Shown piece after piece: positions 31,001 to 41,183 of a DNA stretch of 64,000 bases (position 1 is the stretch's first letter; each line of letters begins with the position of its first letter). The notes under the pieces were generated by a model. That model saw only the letters and a program-made list of their open reading frames with translations. It was not told the origin of the DNA and did not search any database. Location: NCBI RefSeq assembly GCF_014633365.1, contig NC_068347.1, positions 14,964,433 to 15,028,432 on the forward strand, given 5' to 3'. This stretch comes from Diospyros lotus. Taxonomy: Eukaryota; Streptophyta; Magnoliopsida; Ericales; Ebenaceae. A program made the translations under genes and the position numbers.

Positions 31001-33635
31001 TGTAACACCCAGTGTTACTGGTGTTAAGAGAATGAGAAAGGAAGTAATAAAACTTCCAAAAATACCCTTGACAAGGTGTTGGATCCTTGAGAATGAGGGT
31101 GCCCTATGAGAGGGGCATTTTGATAATTTGGACAGTGAAGTCCAATAAAAGGGTATTTTGATAAATTGAAAATAATTCCTATGTGGAGTTAGGGATGTAA
31201 GTGAAGTAAATCCCAATTTTGTATTTATGTGGAGATATATGGGATTAATAAATTCACAAAAGGCATTTGGGGAATTTTGGAATTAATTCCATAAAGGAAT
31301 TTAATTATGGAATATTGGGAAAGTGTTGGATATTTTATTATTTATGAAAATAATTATTTTTCCCTAAATTAGTGGATAAATGTGGTGATGCCACATGGAT
31401 AGTGGAGATGGAAGCTTGGAAGCCAAGGTTAATGTCTAAAGGTGACACTTGGCAAAGTCTTGTTCAAGTATAAATGGGGTGATTTAATTAAATACAACAG
31501 AATTGAAATTAGTCTTTCAAGCATTTAAAGAGAGGCATGATGGTTTGGATTAAAAGAAAATCCAAAAAGAAATTAAGTTAGTCATGCATTAATGCTTTGG
31601 AAATTTTGGGATTTATTTAAATACATAAGAAAGTATTTATGTCTCTCAAATGTGATGGATATGAAAATAGTCCCATTAATTTAAATGGGAAAGAAATAAA
31701 AAATTGGAAGGATGAGATTGATTCTTGGAATTGGAAATGATCTAAGGGCCACCATTTAGTCTTGAAAGTTGGTAAGGATTGCCAACATATTAATGATTTA
31801 ATTTAAAGACTAATATTGGATGGCTAAGATTAATTCTTGGAAAGGCACATGGATTGTGTTTCCTTTTAAGGATGGAGATTAAGTCTTGTAAAGGCAAAAT
31901 AATCCAATGGTTGAAATTTAAAGAGAGGAAATGGCATGGATTGTGTTTACTTGTGTGGTTGGGATTTTCTCTCATAAAGCAAATGGAAATCAAGGGATAA
32001 GATGAAGTCTTGAAAGTGAGATTTCAAGACAAGAGTAGTATAAAAAGGAATATAGTGCTTTAGTCTCAAATTTTTGCCATTTGAAGAGTCTTGAAGGAAG
32101 AAAGAAGAGAGATAGGAAGAAGTCTCTCATGGAAGAAATAAATGAAGAGAAGAAGGAAAGGAAAGAAGAAAAAAAAGAATGTAAGTATTCTTCCTTGGGC
32201 TTGTTTAAGTTCCTTCCACTTTTTTTATTGGTAGCTTAGCTTCTTTAAATTTTTGTTTTAAGGAGCTCTTAAGGAGAAGAGTGAGAAATGAAGCTAAGAG
32301 ATTCTTGAAGCTTCAAAGAAAAGAAAAGGTAAGGGATGACCCCATGGGAGGGTGGCCTTACAATGTGTTGTAAGTATGTTTCATAAGTGTATATGTTGCA
32401 TTTGGCATGTTCTTTTATGTTCATGAGACTTATGGCCATAGGTTAGTTGGGAACATGGTTGAAATGGTGGATTGATGCCTCTAACCTTGGAGGGTTGTGA
32501 GGGCAAAGAAACCTAGCCACCTTTGCATGCATTTGGCATCATATAATTTTGTTATGTTCATATTTATTTTGCATTGCACCCTTATTGAGCTTAATAGCTC
32601 ATGAGGTTTTTTCCCTCACATGTAGGTTGTGAAGGCATGGTAAAGTAAATGAAATGGTGGAATGGCATGTGAAAGCATGGAAAGAAGATTCAAGTGTACA
32701 TTATGGCTTAAGGAAGCCTATGTTGTTGTGTTTGGTTTATGAGATGTAATTTTATTTGGTTGTTAATGACTTGTTAAAGCCTAAGATCATGTGTGTATTT
32801 TATATTTAAAAATGCTTGAATTTATATTGAAATGAGATTATGGCTTATGGCAAGTTGAACCCTAAGTTTTGGTGAAGTCTTATTTTTGGAATGTTATGGA
32901 AGCATCAAGAGTTTGGTTTAAGCCTTAATTATGGAGTAATAGAGGCAAAAATTAAAGGAAAGTGAAGTATATTTATTTAGTTTAATTTCTGAAAAATTTG
33001 GGTTTGGAAGTCCAAATAAAAGAAAAAAAAAAAAAAGAAGTGAAGGAGCAGTAGGGGGCAGCAGCAGGTGGCAGCAGCTGCAGCAGGCCCTAGGGCGCGC
33101 GCGGCATGCGCAGCCAGCATCCAGCGAGGCCCGGGCGCGCCAGTAGGCCCTGCCGTCCAATTTTTTTTAAAAAAATTGGATTTTGGGGAGAATTTAGGGC
33201 ATTTCTTAATTGATTTTGGGCCCCGGAGGAATTTTCAAATTATCGGGATTTTTCAGGAATTTTGGAGAATAATGCCGAAATTTTGGAAAATTGAAAATGA
33301 TGAGTTTTTCCTCCAAAATTAGTAATCAATTAATGGATTGATTTAAATGGTGATTTTATGGAGCCCGATAAAATTCTTGGATGGAAAAAGAATTAAATAT
33401 AAATAAGAAAATGGCGGTTGGGCATCTTCATGAGTTTTTTTTAAGCAAATGTGGTGTGGTTGAAGCCCAATTCTACTAATGAATCCTAGGGTTGAGAGAA
33501 GGGAAGGACGAGCCTAGTTCTCACCTAGGGCGTTTCGCCTTGAAACATGGTCCACCCTTCACCACAGGCCGGGCAGGTGGACAATTCAGGTAATTGTTCA
33601 CGAGTATCACCCGTAAGTGGGAGCAGGGCGTTACA
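31001..33635 (+). mobile_element. 2.6-kb solo LTR inside the Tat RT
   Basis: The insert starts TGTAACACCCAG and ends CAGGGCGTTACA, with inverted TGTAACAC/CGTTACA ends. It is flanked by a perfect 5-bp TSD CATAC (30,996-31,000 and 33,636-33,640). No coding potential, primer site or second LTR lies within. Length and ends suit the long LTRs of Tekay/Del-type chromoviruses (inference). It contains an A/G-rich segment (32,090-32,340) with splice-like and poly-A-like features, and a GC-rich block at 33,055-33,150. It separates GTY from CYQVMPFG of the RT. Confidence 0.9.
33055..33155 (+). repeat. GC-rich palindromic block within the solo LTR
   Basis: About 100 bases of GCAGCAG repeats followed by GGGCGCGCGCGGCATGCGC and GGCCCGGGCGCGCC, in otherwise AT-rich LTR sequence. 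It is probably part of the LTR's transcribed region, and highly methylatable. No function is inferred. Confidence 0.6.
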
Positions 33636-34160
33636 CATACTGCTACCAAGTCATGCCTTTTGGACTCAAAAACGCTGGAGCCACTTATCAGCGCATGGTG
33701 AATAAAGTCTTTAAAAAATTGCTGGGCGACACAATGGAAACGTATGTTGACGACATGATCGTGAAAAGTCGAGAGGATGAATCCCATGTAGAAAAGCTAG
33801 CACAGGTGCTCGGAGTCTTTAGACAGTACAAGATGCGGTTAAATCCAATGAAGTGTGCATTTGGAGTGCAATTTGGAAAATTCTTGGGATACATGATCAC
33901 ACAAAAAGGAATCGAGGCAAACCCTGTGAAAATTTAAGCAATATTGGATATGGAGCCATCAACATCAACTAAGGAAGTTCAGCAATTGACAGGACGAATG
34001 GCAGCTCCTGGACGTTTTCTCTCCAAGTCAGCTGAAAGATAGCTCCCCTTCTTGCGAACATTAAGAGCGAGAAAAAAGTTTGAATGGATAGAACAATGCC
34101 AAAAGTCATTTGAAGCATTAAAGGAGTATCTAAAAGAGGTTCCCCTATTAACACGACCAG
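33636..34160 (+). pseudogene. Tat RT, C-terminal part
   Basis: It resumes with CYQVMPFGLKNAGATYQRMV, then METYVDDMIVKSREDESHV, carrying the catalytic YVDD at about 33,742. Next come LNPMKCAFGVQFGKFLGYMI and an RNase H connection with QLTGRMAAPGRFLSKSAE-like sequence, containing stops at 33,936 and about 34,040. In the related copy at 58,740-59,230 the same region is contiguous. Confidence 0.9.
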
Positions 34161-35205
34161 AAACTAGAGAGACACTGTACTTATACTTGGGATAAGTGAT
34201 GAAGCCATAAGTGCAATACTAATAAGGAAAGAGGGACAGGTGGATCAACCAATATATTATGTTAGCAAGGTATTACAGGGCCCAGAGACACGTTACCCCA
34301 TAGCAAAAAAAATGGCGTTAGCTTTGTTAAACGCCTCCAGAAAGTTGAGGCCATACTTCCAGGCTCATTCGATCATCGTACTTACAGATCAGCCTTTACG
34401 AAGTATTTTGCAAAAGCCCGAATGTTTCGGTCGCCTTACTAAATGGTCCATTGAGTTAAGTGAATATGATATCCAGTATCAACCTCGACAAGCTATAAAA
34501 GGACATGTGTTGGCTGACTTTATTGTAGAATGTACACACTCTAGTAAAGTGGGAGAAAATGAGCAGGCAGAATGGCTGTTGTTTGTTGATGGAGCATCTG
34601 GTTCACAGGGAAGTGGCACTGGGATAGTACTCGTATCCCCTGAGGGAGAAACGTTAGAGTATTCTCTGCGATTTTCTTTTTCAAGTACTAACAATGTAGC
34701 TGAATATGAAGCATTAATTGTTGGAATGAGGATAGCAAGGAAATTGGAAGTAACACGGTTAGTTGCCCATAGTGATTCTCAGTTAATTGTACAGCAGTTT
34801 CAGGGACAATATGAAACCAGAGAGCAAATAATGGCTCAATACTTGTCCAAAGTAAAAGACCTGGCCCAGACATTTCAGAGTTTCCAATTAACACAAATAA
34901 ACAGATCGCTCAATGGACATGCTGATACTTTGTCTAAACTAGCATCCACTAGAGAGACAACAAGAAGAGCAATATTTGTTGAGATGCTACATCAACCAAG
35001 CATCGTAGAAAAAGAGGTATCATGTGTTGAGGCAGGAGTAGACTGGAGATCACCCTTCTATCGTTATCTCACTAGTAATGAATTACCAGATGATCCACAA
35101 GAAGCAAGAAGGCTTAAGATGCGGGCTTCAAGGTTTACCATCATAGACGGGATATTATATAAGCGAGCTTACACTACACCTCTTCTCAAATGTTTAGGCC
35201 CTTAA
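34160..35205 (+). pseudogene. Tat RNase H and second (aRH-type) RNase H
   Basis: The first RNase H: LYLG*(stop)SDEAISAILIRKEG at about 34,180, then QPIYYVSKVLQGPETRYPIA, LTDQPLRSILQKPECFGRL and YDIQYQPRQAIKGHVLADFI. A second RNase H domain follows: WLLFVDGASGSQGSGTGIVL (34,573), NNVAEYEALIVGMRIARKLE, HSDSQLIVQQFQGQYE and LNGHADTLSKLAS. Two consecutive RNase H domains are characteristic of Tat elements (family knowledge). From 34,240 the frame is open for 321 codons to a stop at 35,203, the longest intact stretch in this copy. Confidence 0.92.
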
Positions 35206-36125
35206 AAGGCCGAATATACCCTGGCAGAAACCCATAGTGGAATGTGTGGAGAACACTTGGGAGCAAGAGCCCTAGCAACCAAAATTTTGAGAGCTGGTTT
35301 CTTTTGGCCCACACTAAGGTCAGACGAGTTAAAGAAAGTCAAATCATGTGACAAATGCCAGCAACATGCTCCAGTCCAATCTGCCCCAATATCTCAGCTG
35401 CAACCTGCGTTCCAGCCTATACCATTTGCCCAGTGGGGTTTGGATATTCTGGAACCCTTCCCTCAAGCACCCGGGTAAAGAAAATTTTTAATAGTGACTA
35501 CAGACTATTTTACCAAATGGATTGAAGTTGAGGCATTGGCCACCATTACAGCACGAAAAGTAGAGGCAATGGTATGGAAAGACATTGTGTGCCGGTTTGG
35601 GATACCAAGAATTATCGTTACGGATCATGGGAAGCGATTTGATTGTGACTCCTTTAGGAAATTCTATGACAACCTAGGGATCCAACTAAGATTCGCTTCA
35701 GTGGCGTACCCCCAAGCTAATGGACAAGCAAAGGTCAGTAACCGAGCCATATTGCATGGCCTAAAAACCCGACTTGAAGGAGCTAGGGGAACATGGGCCG
35801 ACGAGCTACCCACCATTTTATGGGCTTACCGAACAACTAGTCGGGTCGCTACTAGAGAAACTCTGTTCAATATGGTATATGGGACAGAGGCCTTAATTCC
35901 TATTGAAATTTTAGCTAAGTCCCCAAGACTGATGGCATATGAGGAAGAGGACGGTGCAAGGAATTCTGAAGCATTGCGAGAAAATTTGGATTTGATTGAA
36001 GAGAAGATGGATAACACTGCCATGAAGATAGCTGCATATCAGAGAAGAGTCGCCAGTTATTTCAATTCTCGGGTAAAGAACAGACCCATGAACGAAGGAG
36101 ACTAGTACTTTGAAGATCTGTTGTA
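35206..36125 (+). pseudogene. Tat integrase
   Basis: The zinc-binding HHCC region reads HSGMCGEHLGARALATKILR and then CDKCQQHAP (35,233-35,385). The core has WGLDILEPFPQ (first Asp), then after a stop at 35,476 TTDYFTKWIEVEALATITAR, IIVTDHGKRFDCDSFRKFYD (second Asp) and FASVAYPQANGQAKVSNRAI. In the last of these the catalytic Glu position is Lys (AKVSNR), whereas the second copy has AEVSNR. It stops at 36,103. Confidence 0.9.
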
Positions 36126-36419
36126 ACCAATGCGCTAAGGGATGATGGAAAGTTACGAGCAAATTGGGAAGGGCCATACCGCATTCTAAAGCTGATTGGT
36201 CCCAACACTTGCATTTTACAAACTCTTTCGGGAGACACCATGGGGAAAACCTGAAATTTGAACTATCTGAAGTTGTATATGAACGATGTACCTGAGAAAA
36301 TATCTGCAATAATATAAGTCCTAAATGGGACCGTGCATGTAGGCACATTTAGTCGAACCACGTAAAAATGCTTGTGTGCGCATGGCTATCATTTTATTTT
36401 CGTCTACGGAAAGGAAACT

Positions 36420-36835
36420 CACACACAATCGGGCCCATTGCCCCGCTTATGGCCCGGCAAAGAGGTAAAATACGATCAAGCCCGTTGCCCCGCCCATGGA
36501 ACTGCAACGAGGTAAAATACGATCGAGCCCGTTGCCCTGCCTATGGCCCGACAACGAGGTAAAATACGATCGAGCCCGTTGCTTCGCTTATGGCCCGACA
36601 ACGAGGTAAAGTATGATCGAGCCCCTTGCCCTGCCTATGGCCCAGCAATGAGGTAAAATACGATCACACCTGTTGCCCCGCCTATGGCACAGCAACGAGG
36701 TAAAATACAATCGAGCCCATCACCCCACCTATGGCCTGAAGACAAGGTAAAATGCAATCACACCCGCTGCCTCGCTTATGGCCCGACAACGAGGTAAAAT
36801 ACACTCAAACTCGCCACTCCGTGCATGATCCAACA
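36420..36835 (+). repeat. 47-bp tandem repeats downstream of integrase
   Basis: About nine units of GAGGTAAAATACGATCGAGC followed by CCGTTGCCCCGCCTATGGCCCGGCAAC. The spacing is 47 bp (GAGGT at 36,462 and 36,509). The second Tat copy has the same array at 61,540-61,790 with five or six units. It lies between the end of integrase and the 3' end of the antisense ORF, so it is transcribed in both directions or ends one of the transcripts. Confidence 0.9.
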
Positions 36836-37024
36836 ACGAAAGAAAAGTCCTAGCCTTGTATCACTAAAGTCAGCAATAAAATAATAAATCAAGCGGCAAA
36901 GAGTGGAGCACGTTGGGCAAGACAAAGAAAAAAATACTCATCGATAAAGCAATAACTCTCCTTACAAAAAAAAAGAAAGAGAGAAAAAAGATAGCAACAA
37001 CGAAAAGCAAACTACAATGAGGGT

Positions 37025-39444
37025 CTACTCGCGGGAGTGAGACTTGCGAGAGGAACGCTTCGTAGACCCGAACGACACAATAGGAATCCCAGGAGACACT
37101 GTGGGGAGTTCCCCTTCCTCAACCTTGGCCGTATGAGGGACATCTTCAACAGCTACGCCAGGATCCTCTTCAGTGGCTCCGGGGTCGACCGCCATGCCTT
37201 CTTCCCCACGATTGAAAGGAAACGAATTCCATGGGCCCGTCAGATTTTCCAAATCATCCACCAAATATGAATCCAAGTAAGAAGAACGACTCATAGGCTC
37301 ATTTGGCTCATACTGACGCCAATCTACTTGATGAGACTCCTCAACCTCGGGAGTAAGAAAAAGTTTAGGAAAAGTCTCTCCCGGATGCTGAGATTCCAGA
37401 TGGGCGCGTGCCAAATAAAATCCATATTTCAGAAACCCTGAAGCATATTTCCCATTTATGTCTTGGCAATCGGTTGAGAGACGATATTCCTTCACCGCTT
37501 CAGCCCGAATAGCATAAGCATCCATACGACTTATCTTCAGTTTTGTCAGGCGTAGAAAGTGTTCCTGCAAAAGTGCTTCATGCCGCGTCATCAACCCAAC
37601 ATTCTTGTGCTCCTCAGCTTCTAACTTAGAGCGCAAATCTTGAATTTCCCCTTGAAGGCCCGAGGTACCAACAACAACCCGGACAGCCGATCACGCATAC
37701 GCCCAATCTCTGTCTCTGCATTTTTCTTCCCGACCTTCGCTCGGCGAGCATGACCCTTTAGTTCTTGGCGCTCTTCGTTCCAAGAAGATTGGCGGTTCCT
37801 CCAGTCTGACAGCTGGACTTTTACTTGTTCACGATATACCCTGTCCCTTGGCATTGGAGGCAACGATCCATTGGATCCCTTGCAGCAAAAGCTACTCCGC
37901 TTCATCCCTAGCCTGAGCATGATTGCTGCCAATAAATTGCCGTTCATCTCGAGGGAGAATGGTAGAGTAAATGAGACAGGCGCCAATCCTGGGTTCAGTA
38001 ACGGAGTCTGTCTCTAATACCCTAGGGGAAACCTCAAAATCCCGACCACTAAGCTTCGTACCATCCCCGAGAATCATAGTATGTCTCACCTCGCCTTGGA
38101 AGGGGAAGTATAGGAGGTGGTCTCATTGATTTCTCGCCTTCAAGACGACGATGATCTTTCCTATTAGGAATTACAGGATGGCGACATTCTTCTTCCACCC
38201 GGGCCATGTCACCAACAAATCGAGAAGACAAGGTTCGCCCCCCTCGAGAATTGGGAGCAGGAGATGGAATGTCGATGGCCTCTTCATGAGAGAGAGGAAA
38301 TAATGATGGGCTTTCCGTATGAGAAGGAACTTCAGCACTCGAATGTCACTTCTCGAATGACGTCGCCTTTCCACCCCAGTGGGAGAAATGCCAGCAGGCC
38401 TACGTGACCGAGGAGGGCGAGAACTTGTAGATCCCTCGGCATCCTGGGCAGAAGCCCTGGTCGTTGTCGCAACAAGTGCCTCCTCTTCATGGTGGCGTCT
38501 ACGCAACTCCATCAGCCTACTCAACCCAGCCATTTCTACAAAAATCAATACAAAGCATTTAATGTGGAAAAATAATGCAATAATGGAAAAAGGAAGGCAA
38601 TGGCGAAAGATATTCTACCCCCAGGAGTGTTTTCCTCCTAAGGATTGAAAGGAGGATGGGAAGATGATTCAGGCATTTCCATCTCCTCCTCCCCGACTCC
38701 TTCCATTTCCCGATTAGATAGCGAAGAAGACAGAGGAGGTGCAGTTGGCGTCACGACCCCCCAACCTGCGATTCTGAAATTTTCTAAAGTCAAGAGGCTC
38801 ATCAACTCAACAGGACCTGGCGCCGTTAGCATCTCTACTAGACGATGATATACGCCCTGAACTTCCTTGCATGGAGGAAACCCTTGGCTGGCATCCTGAT
38901 GGTTCCAGTATAGAGGAGCATCCCAACTAGGCGGAGGTTCTATCACCACCCGTCGCTCTTCAAACCGATTGATCTTGTTAGGAAGAGTGCTGAACAACTC
39001 GAAGCCCGATACCTTCTGAAGTGTATAAAGGGCGCGGTCTTTGCTAGCTCTTCGTAATCGGTAGAAGCAACTGAAGAGCATTAAGGAAGGGACTACATTC
39101 CTCTGATGGCAAAGCACCAAAAAACCGACCATCTGGGCCCAACCATTAGGGTGAAGTTGAGCGGGAACAATCTTGTAGTGACGCAACCACGCCATGGCAA
39201 AGGGCGAAAGAGGAAAATGGAGTCCCACCTCATACGAAGCAAAGTGAACACCAATGGAGCCTTCATCTACCTGGGAAGGGTCCGACTCATCGAGATGAGG
39301 ATACCTCACCATAAATCCAGAAGGGATGGCATCATAAACCTTCTCAAAAGCCCCGTACCGAAGCCAAGAGCTTGAAGTGGCAGGAATGTGCGCGGGGCCG
39401 GGGGGTGATGCCGGTCTTCTCCTCGACATATTAAAAAGATTCAA
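37025..39444 (-). pseudogene. Antisense ORF of the Tat element (Transposase_28-like), one intron
   Basis: Minus-strand gene between integrase and the 3' LTR. Exon 1 (39,444-38,619) encodes SRRRPASPPG, YDAIPSGFMVRYPHLDESDP and LHPNGWAQMVGFLVLC, a signature of the 'putative gypsy type transposon' family (PF04195). An 83-nt intron (38,618-38,536, GT-AG) joins GGG-G to AA-ATG in frame. Exon 2 starts EMAGLSRLMELRRRHHEEE, with a Ser/Arg-rich segment, a coiled-coil middle and an acidic C-terminus ending at 37,025. The copy has a stop just before the splice site (TAG at about 38,638) and frameshifts near 38,330, 38,090 and 37,650. Function is unknown; similar antisense ORFs occur in other Tat lineages. 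Confidence 0.85.
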
Positions 39445-39597
39445 AGCTGTTACCTTGTTACGTTAGGAAAGACGGAGGATCACAACAAGCAAAATACCTG
39501 CACGTAAAAACCAAGAATATCAGTACAAGGCAAAGAAGAAGCAACTGAAGGGTGAGTCAAGCGATCGAAGGCATTTAAAGGCACCGGGAGACCGGGA

Positions 39598-39705
39598 CCA
39601 CTCGGTCATGACCGAGTGGCCTCGACCAAAAATAAGGCCACCCGATCATGACCGAGTGGCCCCCCAGTCGCACGTCATGGCCACTCGATCATAACCAAGT
39701 AGCCC
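39598..39705 (-). promoter_or_regulatory. Palindromes and TATA box upstream of the antisense ORF
   Basis: CACTCGGTCATGACCGAGTG (39,599-39,618) is a perfect palindrome and extends one base each way. Two imperfect copies follow at about 39,641-39,664 and 39,680-39,705. A minus-strand TATA box, CCTATAAATAGGG, lies at about 39,841-39,829, some 390 bases before the antisense ATG, so the palindromes would fall in its 5' UTR. The same CCGAGTGG half-site fills the LTR U3 region. Confidence 0.7.
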
Positions 39706-40010
39706 AATGAGCACGCGCCAAGTGATGAAAGTGAGACGTAGCCCGAAAACGCACTGAGACCTGAGAGAATTTGAAGTTTTGAAGACACCACGGCTGATCC
39801 TTATGAAAATTAAATGAAGACTTGAAGCCCTATTTATAGGGGCTCAAAAGGTAAAAAAGCCAAAGTTGTCGAATGAATGCAGAAAATGAAGAGCAAATAT
39901 GCATAAATGATCTTCCGAAAATAAGCAAAATACGACAAAAATCGCACTAAAATTTCCCGAGATCTTATGCTCTTTTACCCAACCTCTCGGCTAAAAAAGC
40001 AGGGAGCAAT

Positions 40011-41183
40011 TGATGCACCCGGGAAGGCAAAGCGGATATCTGATCAAGTGTGGGCCCCAATTCGCTGGGATGAAACGAAGCAGCGGGTCGAGGAAGACCC
40101 ACTTGGTATAGCCGAGTCGGTGCCCACTCGGTTAGGCCGAATGGATACCCCCACTTGGCATAACCGAGTAGGGTGCCACTCGGTTGCTCGAGTGGCTGAG
40201 CCCCCGCTCGGTGCAACCGAGTGGGGGTCCACTCGGTTGTGCCGAGTGGCCCCTCGTCCCTAGCTCGGCCTAGCCGAGTGGGGTCCACTCGGTTAAGCCG
40301 AAGGATCCCACTAGGGGAGTAACCAAGTGGGGGTCACTCGGTCATGCCGAGTGACCCTCCGGGGTTGCTAATTTTTGATCAAATCATCTGATCCAACCGA
40401 GTGGCCCCCTCTCTCGTCAGCCGAATGACCTTCGAAAATCTCAGAATGGGCCACGAGATTCTCGCCAAAAATATCGTGAGGCCTTTCTCTCTCCTCCGCT
40501 ATAAATATGAGACCCTGCCTTCATCACAAGGTACGCAATTTTGAGTAATTGAAGTACAATTTTTTCATTTTCTCTCGAGATCTGACTTAAGCATCGGAGG
40601 GTTTGCGCAGGGACCCCCTCCCGCATCCTAACGGTGCTCTCGTTTTGTAGGTCACTCATCACCTTTAGGTCACTCGGTCAGCAATGCCACTCGTCGCCCC
40701 CAGGTCACTCGGTCATCTTGGCCACTCGTCACCCTCAGGTCACTCGATCACCTTGGCCACTCGTCACCTTCAGGTCACTCGGTCAGCAAGGCCACTCGTC
40801 CCCCTCAGATCACTGGGCAAGCAAGGCCACTTGTCGCCTCAGGTCACTCGGTCACCTTGGCCACTTGTCACCCTCAGGTCACTCGGTCATCTTGGCTACT
40901 AGTCACCCTCAGGTCACTCGATCATTTTGGGCCACCAGATCATTTTTGCCACCAGATCATTTTGGGCGACCAGATCATTTTAGGCCACCAGATCATCAGC
41001 CCACCGGATCATCAGCCCACCAGTTCATCAGCCTTATCAGACCATCAGCTCTATCGGATTACCAGATCTGGACCTCTACCAGATCCAGTTGCTCGTCAAG
41101 ATTCTCATCAGTGAAGGCACGACTCTTGAGACTCTTGCGTCTGTCCGCAATTAAAAATAGATTGTTGTATTTTGGCAATAATA
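40011..41183 (+). repeat. 3' LTR of the first Tat element
   Basis: A 1,173-bp LTR starting TGATGCACCCGGG, with TATA box CTATAAATAT at 40,499-40,508 and the 35-bp repeat array at about 40,650-40,935. It ends TTTTGGCAATAATA, where the 5' LTR has CAACAACA. The extra length relative to the 5' LTR comes mostly from repeat-number differences. Confidence 0.93.

Larger units (their letters stand above)
26215..41183 (+). mobile_element. Tat-type Ty3/gypsy element (15 kb) with two nested insertions
   Basis: LTRs at 26,215-27,315 and 40,011-41,183 share the TGATG start, dense CCGAGTGG/CCACTCGG motifs, a TATA box and 35-bp repeats. Flanks are GTTAT and GTTAC (four of five match). The primer site ATTGGCGTCATCTGTGGGAA follows the 5' LTR. 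The plus-strand order is gag, protease, RT, RNase H, a second RNase H and integrase, with a minus-strand ORF between integrase and the 3' LTR. The double RNase H and the extra antisense ORF are known Tat-lineage traits. Removing the Cassandra element and the solo LTR leaves about 11.7 kb. Many stops show it is not autonomous. A second copy lies at 54,664 onward. Confidence 0.93.

Noticed and set aside
33068..33322. ORF in the GC-rich part of the solo LTR
   Set aside because: Open only because the repeat lacks stops; lies inside an LTR with a clear TSD.
37025..39444. Host gene on the minus strand
   Set aside because: The same ORF occurs at the same place in the second Tat copy, and its residues match the gypsy-associated Transposase_28 family.
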